Assembly: GCA_036186865.1 (NCBI GenBank)
Contig: AP025066.1
Coordinates: 16,588,516 to 16,652,515, forward strand
Reading direction: 5' to 3'
From: Eustoma russellianum
Taxonomy: Eukaryota; Streptophyta; Magnoliopsida; Gentianales; Gentianaceae
DNA length: 64,000 nucleotides
The position numbers and the translations under genes are program-made. This document shows, piece by piece, positions 56,655 to 64,000 of this stretch. The notes under the pieces were generated by a model that was not told where the DNA came from, did no database searches, and was given only the letters and a program-made list of their open reading frames with translations. Each line of letters opens with the position of its first letter. Position 1 is the first letter of the stretch.

Positions 56655-57739
56655 TGGATTGCTGTTTTTTCACATCTTCTGCCCCTGTCCTACCAGTCAC
56701 GGGCAGACCCGGTACGCATAATACTCATCTGATATGCTGCTGCTGCATAATATTTTTGATTATACATATTAATGTTGTTTATATTCCCATGCTCAATGGC
56801 TGCCGCGGGAACTGTGAGTTCAATTTGGAGTGTGGGTGCAACCCTAACATACATACAGTCTTCCATACGGATTGGCACCATCCCCTTCTTTCTGCCTGCA
56901 CTACATTCGGTGCAGGCAGGTTTGGTGCGTTTACTTTTCTTTTGCATAGCTGGTCTCACTCTCGAATTTTTCCTATACTGACGCTGCTGTTTTACTTGCA
57001 CAATTTATATCGGGCGACAATACATTTTTCCACTTCACTTGGGCCTGTGAGGCGTCTTGTTGGTGTCAAGGTTTCCTCTCGCTATCATCTCTCTCAGACG
57101 ACTAATGCATGCTGTTGTCCTTTTTCCCCTGTTGTACGCAGGGGTTGGCTTTTTACACGTCTTTCTGCCGGTACTTTGTTTTGTGCCGGCAGTGCAGGTT
57201 TGATCTATGCTCAGAATTCTCCTGTTTTTCTCTGTTCCGGCCTTATGATTTACTCACATTTTTCTTATCATGATGCGTGGGAGATCACATGGATCGCGCT
57301 TCATCTATGCACACTGGAGGTGTTCATTACATGGCCCTCATCCCAATATTCGGCATATACACTGGTTGGCTGCACTGTTGATCATTGGACGGATTGGAAA
57401 CACACAGACGTTGCAGTTTCTTTTCAAGACATTGATGGGCATTCACGACGCTTGAGAGATACTCTTGATATTTGGCTTCTTTTATTATGTTGGGGTAGTA
57501 CACGGTTAACTTTTTGTAATTCATTACACAATAGCGTATATCAACAATCCAGGTATATAAATATGTACGCTTTTTCCTTCGCCGGGGTTTTATCCACAAG
57601 GGTGGTTTTACTCGGCAAGGTTTTAATGCGGCATATCATATATAGCCTGGATGTTGATAATCAGTTGCTTCTGTACTCTTTACTGATTCATTTGGCTGTA
57701 ATATGGTTTTCCTCCGCCACAAGTGAGGGGTTTATCTAA
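56654..57739 (+). CDS. LINE 3 downstream ORF ('ORF3'), 361 codons, unknown function
   Basis: The ATG (56654-56656) shares its A with the ORF2 stop, giving TAATG. The frame stays open to TAA 57737-57739, 18 nt before the poly-A tail. I recognise no domain. The product would be rich in Leu, Ile, Phe, Cys, His and Ser, with only three Lys. It has hydrophobic stretches at about residues 26-47, 92-118, 165-205, 212-232, 270-285, 305-333 and 338-357, and Cys at 50, 54, 60 and 62. This could be a multi-pass membrane-like protein, but a T-rich 3' UTR that happens to be open would also read as hydrophobic. The last 200 nt include words common in LINE 3' tails. Coding status is therefore uncertain. Confidence 0.35.
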   Translation: MDCCFFTSSAPVLPVTGRPGTHNTHLICCCCIIFLIIHINVVYIPMLNGCRGNCEFNLECGCNPNIHTVFHTDWHHPLLSACTTFGAGRFGAFTFLLHSWSHSRIFPILTLLFYLHNLYRATIHFSTSLGPVRRLVGVKVSSRYHLSQTTNACCCPFSPVVRRGWLFTRLSAGTLFCAGSAGLIYAQNSPVFLCSGLMIYSHFSYHDAWEITWIALHLCTLEVFITWPSSQYSAYTLVGCTVDHWTDWKHTDVAVSFQDIDGHSRRLRDTLDIWLLLLCWGSTRLTFCNSLHNSVYQQSRYINMYAFSFAGVLSTRVVLLGKVLMRHIIYSLDVDNQLLLYSLLIHLAVIWFSSATSEGFI

Positions 57740-57766
57740 TAACATAACACGGTTTTTAAAAAAAAA

Positions 57767-59386
57767 TGTGTGTGTGTGTGTATATATCAATTATTAGTTC
57801 CTTAATTAATAAAAGATAAATATTAATACAAAATCAAATTGGAATTATAGTTACACTAGGAAACTAAAATTCTAACCTATTTAGGATTTACCACCTAAAC
57901 CTATCCTATACCTACATTACTCTATAAATACACAACACACCACACACAAAATCCCATCCCTTTTTCTCTTCTTTTGATCTGCCGCCCTATTACGCCTCAC
58001 ACACGCACAAAAAAATATTAAAACCCTATTCGCCATTCCTTTGTTGGCCACCCCATGGAAAAGGAAAAAATATACAAGCTTCAACACCTCCAAACCCAGG
58101 AGGCCGAGAGGTAGAAAGAAAATAGGGAGAAGAGAAATCACGCGTAGAAAAATAATAATTTGCCAAAAAGTAGGTTACATATTCCCCTTGTTTAGGTTCA
58201 TATCAAGCATGCTCCATCGGTGTAAATTATTGTTTTAATTGCTAAATTTATGTGTTCAATTCAAAAGCATGATGTTTACACCATTTGACCGTATATGCGT
58301 TCGTATGTGTGTGTTTATTTAGGAAAGATTCATGCATGGTTTGTAGATGGCTATTTGGATGAAAAAAGATGTGATTTTTATTCGTTTTGTAGATGAAAAT
58401 TTTGTTTTTTGCCTTATAATAGGACCATCTAGCCTGGAATTAGAAAAAAATAGGACAAAAAATTGAAAAATAGGGCTGGATGGTGACACGTGTTGTATAC
58501 ATATGCGTTTCAGGGTAGTGAACCACGCGTGCATATGCTCAGGTGCAGTGTGTGTGTGGCGTTAAACAGGGTTAAATTAAATCGATCTGGGTCAATTTGG
58601 AGTTAAATTGAAGATTTTATTGAGGTTAGAAGAAAATAGAATCCAGGGTGGACTGTAGTCAAGAGCCACAGTGGCACTCAGGAATTTCAGGGTGGACTGT
58701 GTCAAGAGATACAGTGGTACTCTAGAATGTTGGGCTATAGTCAAGAGCTACAATGGCACCTAGCTAAGTCTCGGACTCATGCATTGCACGGTAGAGATAT
58801 GGACATATCGCATGGCATGACCTTTGTTGCGTATGACGTGTAGAAGAAGGGGCATGCTTCATGAAGTTATGCATTATTATGTGGAGTATTTACTTTACGC
58901 AGTTGTTTACTTTATGCTTCCATGCTGTTCCTTGAATTATGTGGTTATGTGTATATGCCATTGTTGTATGTTAGTTCTGCATCGGACAGAGGCGGGTACC
59001 TACTGGGTGACGTCATATCACTCACCCCTACTTCCTCTCCAACTCCAGGTGGCCAGGATTTCGAGTACATCTTTGTTGAGGACGGGTCAGACCAATGTTG
59101 TCGGATGGAGAGAATCATTGCGAGAGGTTACTTGTGGGACATTTGATTTTGTATCAGACTTTTAGATTTCATTTGATGTATTGTGTTTCACAAGCCGTAA
59201 ATATTTCATTCATTTCTGTGTGGATTATTTATAAATTTAATTTTAGTTTTTAATTATCGTTTTCGCGAAAAAAATTGCTACGTTATTCCTGACGTATAAG
59301 AAGCTTGATAGGCGCCTTGTAGTTCTCGTAGTAGACCACGGCGGGTGCACCGTTCCAAATCTAGGGCTCGGAAACGGGGTGCTACA
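57767..59386 (+). repeat. G2 5' LTR
   Basis: Starts with (TG)n directly after the LINE 3 poly-A and ends with a GGCGGGTGCACCGT…GGTGCTACA stretch that matches the LARD LTR end (GGTGGGTGCACTGT…GGCGCTACA). The exact start is uncertain because of the TG repeat. Open frames inside, such as 58824-59165, are not gene-like. Confidence 0.75.
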
Positions 59387-59388
59387 GG

Positions 59389-59400
59389 TGGTATCAGAGC
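59389..59400 (+). other. G2 primer-binding site
   Basis: TGGTATCAGAGC two bases after the LTR end, complementary to initiator tRNA-Met; it confirms plus orientation. Confidence 0.9.
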
Positions 59401-59719
59401 CGAGGTCTAGATCCGTCTCGGAAATACAAGATTAACTAGATCACTTAGAGATAAGTAATAATATCTTTCGTAAAATGACGATTTTACCCCTAATGAACAA
59501 AGTAGACTTAAGAGGTGTCTTAGACTTAAGATATGGTCGGGTTAAGGGGTGTGAGAGTGTTCTTTCGTTTCTTGACCTATTCACTGTTTTACTCCTGAAC
59601 TTTTGTATGCACCCTATAAGTGGCTGGAAATTCCCAAAATACCCCCAACTTAGCCTGAATTCAAATAAAATATATTTCGACTATTCTAAATTCTAGAAAA
59701 CGCCGATTCGACATGATTT

Positions 59720-60435
59720 AGCAAGAAACGAAGGTAATGGTGGTGACAACCACAAGAATCATTGGGCTATACCGTAGGCACTAAAGGATACCATGACCAC
59801 TCTGGCCGCTATTCTAGCATAGCATTAGTAGCAGTTAGCTCAGCAGTAGGAGCAACTGAACTAGCAAGTGTTGCCACCACTATCGCTGCCAGGTCTCAGG
59901 TTCATTCCATTGTTTAGAGGGACCCCTAATCCGGAGGAGACAGAGATATGATTGAAGAATGTATCTGACCAGCTCCGTTTGTTGCAAGTGCTTGAGGAGC
60001 TGAGAGTTGAGGTTGTTGTGCCATTCCCTAAGGGAGATGCTAAACAATGGTGGCATGGTGTGCAGATCCGTTGAACTCTAGCAGTGACGTGACACAATTA
60101 AGAGCAGAATTTTAGAAGTTTTATGTTCCATACAATGTGATTCAGAAGAGGATGACTGAGTTCCAGACGCTGACTCAGGGCTCTATGATAGTGGCCCAGT
60201 ACACTGGCGTTTTCATGTATTGGGGAGGTACATGCCGTCTACCATGGAAAATGAGAGGGCAAAGATGCGAAAGTATAGAACAGGGTTGAACTCCCGCATT
60301 CAGACTGGGATTGTGTATGCGAGGCCAAGGACTTATGAGGATTAGTTGGAGACATGTCAAGAGGTTGAGGACAATCTAGAGAGAGTGGTGGCTGAGTATC
60401 TGGAGCGGGTTATGAATTTTAGACTTTATAGGACT
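59720..60435 (+). pseudogene. G2 gag, degenerate and interrupted
   Basis: Translations in mixed frames match Ty3/gypsy gag: FRGTPNPEETEI, LRLLQVLEELRVEVVVPFPK, GDAKQWWHG, FYVPYNVIQKRMTEFQTLTQ, then GLNSRIQTGI and EVEDNLERVVAEYLERV. The order agrees with the retrotransposon gag capsid region. Stops (for example in EI* near 59948) and frame changes show decay. A2 is inserted directly after this region, so the zinc knuckle and pol are outside or lost. Confidence 0.75.
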
Positions 60436-62252
60436 TGTATAGCACCACTAGAAGGGGGATTGAATAGTAGGTGCGGAAAATTTGGTTTTTAAAAACGTTT
60501 GGCCCAAAAACCTTTCTGAAAACAGTTTCTGTTTTCATGTCCTGATTTGAAACGTTTGAAAGATCAGGTTCCACACCTTCAAAAATAGTGAAATTTGGAG
60601 AGATTCTACTCTCAGATGTTCTAAGTATCTCTTAAATTTCAGATTAAAATTCAACTCCTAACCCTTTTAAAATACGTTTTGGTCAGATTACATAAATCTA
60701 CCAGGAACGGTACTCCGACTTGAATAATTTATTCCGATTGATTGGAGACTTCAAATGATCTGAAAATTTAATGACAAGGCCCTTCATATATGTATTTAAA
60801 CAGGTTGAAACAGTTTTAAAAAATTCCTTTGGGAAATATATAAAATACGTTGATGTTCTCAACCTTTGCGAGTCTGAAAATTATATTGCACTAGTCTCAG
60901 AACTATTAACGTTTCATTGACTTATACTTGTTCAAATGGATTGAAACTTGCGCCAAATGAAACTTAAGATATGTGGCTATGTTTATACAAAGTTTTGTAA
61001 TTTTTGAAAGCCTTTTACTATTTTTACGATTGCAACAAATTCAACGCAGAAACTGAAAACTCAAAGTAAAGTGTTGAAAGTAATGACACAAAGGATTTCA
61101 TATTGGTTAGGTTAAATCAACCTACTCCAGTCTTCGAGGACACCTTCCTTGGTTATCACTAAACAAAAAATAACACCTTACCACAAGGGTTGCTGGAGTT
61201 ACACGCCAACTCCATCCTTTTACAAACGATACAAACAATCACACTGATCACGAACACCACCACCGAACAGATAAAGGTTTGATCACACCTTGATCAACCT
61301 TATACAAAAAATGAGGCGTGCATGGTGGTATAAACAAAGCCTATTCAATATGTTGAATATAAGAATAATAAGCTTGAGATAAGAAGAAGAAGAAAGAAAT
61401 GTAGAAGAAGAGAGTAGAGAGTCTTTTTGCACTTGATAGAATATGAGAGTTGTCTTGCTTTTGTTTACTATCTTCTCTTCTTTTTTCTCAAGTTAGCCGC
61501 CCCCTTTAGGTCTTCCATCACTTGAGAATTTTATTTAATTCCATTGTAAGATTACCTTGTGTAGATATGACACATCTTTCTCACTTGGCACAACATGATT
61601 GGATGAATGTCTTGGCTTTGCAAACTTGGCACTCTATGATTGGATGAATCTTGTCACCATTTAGTAACTGTAAAATCTGAGATTAAAATGTAAAAACATG
61701 TGAGAAATAAAGTTTAAAATGTTTCCAAATAATTAACAATTAATCCCTTCAATTTGGGAACGAATTTCCCATCATTAAAAGGAAAAAAATTGGCCAGCCA
61801 TGCTGAGATTTTCAGCATGTTCTACACTTTCAAAGTTTTGAATTTTTTTACCTTGTGTAGTTCCTCTTTTTGTGTCACTAACATTATGTGGCTTATTCTC
61901 CACAAATTGAGATGCCAACTAAGCTCCACATAAGCTCCACCAAGGCTGAGAATGGCGTGCACTTTGTCTCCAACATGTGCTGAATTTCACTTTTGTAAAC
62001 TTTGTCAAGTATTGCACAATAATTACACATATATGGTATATTCAAATCAGCCCTAATTTGAATATTCTATTACACTTTAACATTGTATTGAATATGTAAA
62101 AAGTGTCTAGATACATGTTACATGTTATGCCAAAAACGTTCTATGTGTTGTGTTCGTAGAAAACCGAATTTTCGACTTTTGTCGATTACGCGATTTTTCT
62201 CCAATTAAATTCAAACTTTTTGCACATGTTATATATATTATGTCACACATAA
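60436..62252 (-). repeat. A-related copia LTR 'A2', interrupted
   Basis: Begins TGTATAGCACCACTAGAAGG and follows the A LTR over its length with more divergence: ATTGAATAGTAGGTGCGG, the CACTAGTCTCAGAAC block, and CCTACTCCAGTCTTC. It also has the palindrome GCTGAGATTTTCAGC at about 61802 and AAAAAGTGTCTAGATAC near 62097. It is cut at 62252 by the gypsy-type LTR G3. The orientation is inferred from alignment with the minus-strand A elements. No coding part is in the window. Confidence 0.8.
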
Positions 62253-64000
62253 TGTAGCACCCCGCACCCGCTCGCCCGCATACGGTGCGTCCGCCGTACT
62301 TCACTATGGAGAGTACACGGCGTCGGTTCATGTCACATCGGCATCCATAACAAAATATATGGACTTTTCCGCTTACACATCATCAAGTAAGCAAAATAAA
62401 GAGGCAGAATAAAAACTTTTAAAATAAAAACATGCCGAATATTCAAAACATTGTCTACATCAATGTTCACCAAAATAAAAGAGATGTCCAACTTCAAATC
62501 CCATCATAGGTTCATCAATCATAAGTCATCATACTAAGTCTTGTAGCTATCCTCTCTCTCACGTCTATGGATAGGGGACCCTAGGCTCATCCTCGATCTA
62601 TTTGACTCTATTTCCTACAGGCTCTGGGGAAAAAATAATAGGGTGACTAAAAACGTCACAAGCAAGTAAACCATAAATAATCATGAATTTAAATGGAAAG
62701 TACAGAAAAGAACCCAAAACCAAAAAAAATTTGGATTTGTCACATACCTGACTTTCACTTCATCATTCGTAAGGACATATGATCATAACTTAAGAGATAA
62801 GAAATCTTATTAGATCCTAACTTCGGAAATATCAAAACATATCATAGCCTAAGTGATAGTACATCAATTATTCAACTAGCCATACAAAATGACGTATGTA
62901 TGCGTATGCATATGCGATGCGTCATGATAAAATGAGAACACGTTCTTTCATTCTTTCTTTCAGAACATCATCGTAAATAAAACGAGAGGAGTGAGTATTC
63001 AGATCCATTATATCCGGATCTGAGGCGGTCATAACATCCTCTTCAGATCTATTATGTCCAGATCTGAAAACGGTCATACCATCTATCATCGTCATCAGGT
63101 CTATTCTCTCCGGACCTGTACGGTCATAAATCATCATTATCAGGTCTATTCTCTCCAGGCCTGAACGGTCATAATCATCATAACTAGATTTATTCTCTCC
63201 GGGCCTGTATGGTCATAATCATCAACAGATCAATTAACCCCGGATCTGGAGCGGGTTATCCTGGCCAGAATTAAATGGTACCAATGGAAATCGTTCTTTT
63301 CAAAACTGAAATCTTTTCCTTAAAAGCGTTTTTTCACCGTTCTTTGTCATAAAATCGGTATCATAAATCATGCAAAGGATGATGATGTAATGCATGACGT
63401 ACAACATGGAACTCATGGCTAGATGCAACACATAATACTCGTCATGCCTTATTTCATAAGCTGGAAAAATTTCCAGAATTTATCGTTCTGTTCATGCGGC
63501 CTCAAACCTCACAATTTCGGCCCATTTTCATGCTCTCATGACATACGTGAGTATAGTGGAGTCTTATTTACATGGCGTAAAAATTTTGTAAAGTTTCAGG
63601 ACTTATAGAACACTCAATTCATTAAATTACCAAAACAAGGCATGGCTGGATTCAGCAGCGCAGTGCCCAGCTTTTACCTTGCTTTAAAGCCCACAAACGT
63701 ATTTATTTGGGGCCAATACCCGGAAACCATAATGGACATACCAAGAAGTGATATTCATAATCCCAATAACATATATGAGCCCAAATTCGAAATAATAAGG
63801 CCTCACAACATCATGCTATAATTCTGTTATGTTTCCAGTTTTGTACCGTTAACTTCGACTCAGTTTTTAACCCTTAAAATGGTGATTTCAGGCTGATTTA
63901 TTTACATGGACCTGGTCCCCTAGGTCTTAAGTGATTTTTTTAAAATTTTCAGAGCAATCCAATGGGTCTAAGGTGGTCATCTGATTATTTTTCTAAAGAT
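62253..64000 (-). mobile_element. Gypsy-type LTR 'G3', partial
   Basis: Starts TGTAGCACCCCGCACCC at 62253. Read on the minus strand its end (…GGCGGACGCACCGT…GGGGTGCTACA) resembles the LTR ends of the LARD and G2, so this is a third member of that lineage in minus orientation. It runs past the window edge (at least 1.75 kb). It contains the hairpin array at 63000-63248; the rest is AT-rich without gene-like frames. Confidence 0.7.
63000..63248. repeat. Six-unit hairpin-forming tandem array in G3
   Basis: Units of about 23 bp (63000, 63044, 63096, 63141, 63185, 63226; spacing 41-52) each have a left arm like CAGATCC and a right arm like GGATCTG around an ATTCTCTCC-type loop, followed by CGGTCATAATCATCA-like sequence. 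In unit 3 both arms change together (CAGGTCT…GGACCTG). Unit 5 is the weakest match. Spacers are not unique sequences, so this is not CRISPR. Confidence 0.82.

Larger units (their letters stand above)
54003..57766 (+). mobile_element. LINE 3 (L1-type), 5'-truncated with poly-A tail
   Basis: Starts inside ORF2 just before the RT, as expected for a 5'-truncated LINE, and ends with A9 at 57758-57766. It contains ORF2 (RT, zf-RVT, RNase H) in one frame and then a further open frame of 361 codons before the tail. It is the best preserved LINE here: two in-frame stops and no frameshift over 2.6 kb of ORF2. Confidence 0.88.
57767..60435 (+). mobile_element. Ty3/gypsy element 'G2', plus strand, 5' part
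   Basis: LTR from about 57767 to 59386 (…GGTGCTACA), PBS TGGTATCAGAGC at 59389-59400, leader and gag up to 60435, where the A-related LTR A2 interrupts it. The LTR 3' end and the leader align by eye with those of the LARD at 6072-45257, so the two belong to one gypsy lineage, G2 with coding capacity. Confidence 0.82.

Noticed and set aside
58824..59165. 113-codon frame in the G2 LTR
   Set aside because: It is within the LTR upstream of the PBS and the overlapping alternative frame is equally open; no homology recognised.
63000..63248. Possible CRISPR array
   Set aside because: Repeat units are imperfect and hairpin-like, spacers are similar to each other, and the context is a plant LTR.

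Overview
This is repeat-dense plant nuclear DNA, most likely from a eudicot; I cannot name the species. It is AT-rich, has no operons, and nearly everything recognisable is a plant retrotransposon: Ty1/copia, Ty3/gypsy-type LTR elements, and L1-type LINEs with zinc-knuckle ORF1, zf-RVT and RNase H domains. I found no intact host gene, no tRNA or rRNA gene and no CRISPR array. The only host-gene trace is a small two-exon coiled-coil pseudogene at 48249-48654 (minus).

The left two thirds is one nested insertion that can be unpicked from LTR ends, target-site duplications (TSDs) and primer-binding sites. LINE 1 (plus) holds a copia element 'C' (1-4424, minus, left end outside the window). LINE 1 is split at 6071 by a gypsy-type non-coding element (6072-45257, minus, TSD GACGT, LARD-like: 2.65-kb LTRs, 3.4-kb internal region without coding capacity). 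The 5' LTR of the LARD holds copia 'outer A' (from 13584). The 5' LTR of outer A holds copia 'inner A' (from 25617). The 5' LTR of inner A holds copia 'B' (35108-45059, TSD GGCAT). To the right of B, a deletion with 24 nt of filler removed the remaining ends of inner A, outer A and about 1 kb of the LARD LTR. The LARD then ends and LINE 1 resumes in its ORF2 at 45263.

The right third has LINE 1's RT part (to about 47830), the host pseudogene, LINE 2 (minus, about 53990 to 48690), LINE 3 (plus, 54003-57766, 5'-truncated, poly-A tail), a plus-strand gypsy element 'G2' (about 57767-60435, LTR, PBS and gag) cut by an A-related LTR 'A2' (60436-62252), itself cut by a third gypsy-type LTR 'G3' (62253 to the edge).

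The points most worth a second look are: (i) stop-start overlaps in the LINE lineage, ATGA between ORF1 and ORF2 of LINE 2 and TAATG between ORF2 and an uninterrupted 361-codon downstream frame in LINE 3; (ii) an additional ORF after pol in copia B, preceded by the same 20-bp palindromes that form an array in the LTR; (iii) a six-unit array of potential hairpins with compensating arm changes in G3; and (iv) the LARD with its autonomous-looking relative G2 in the same window.
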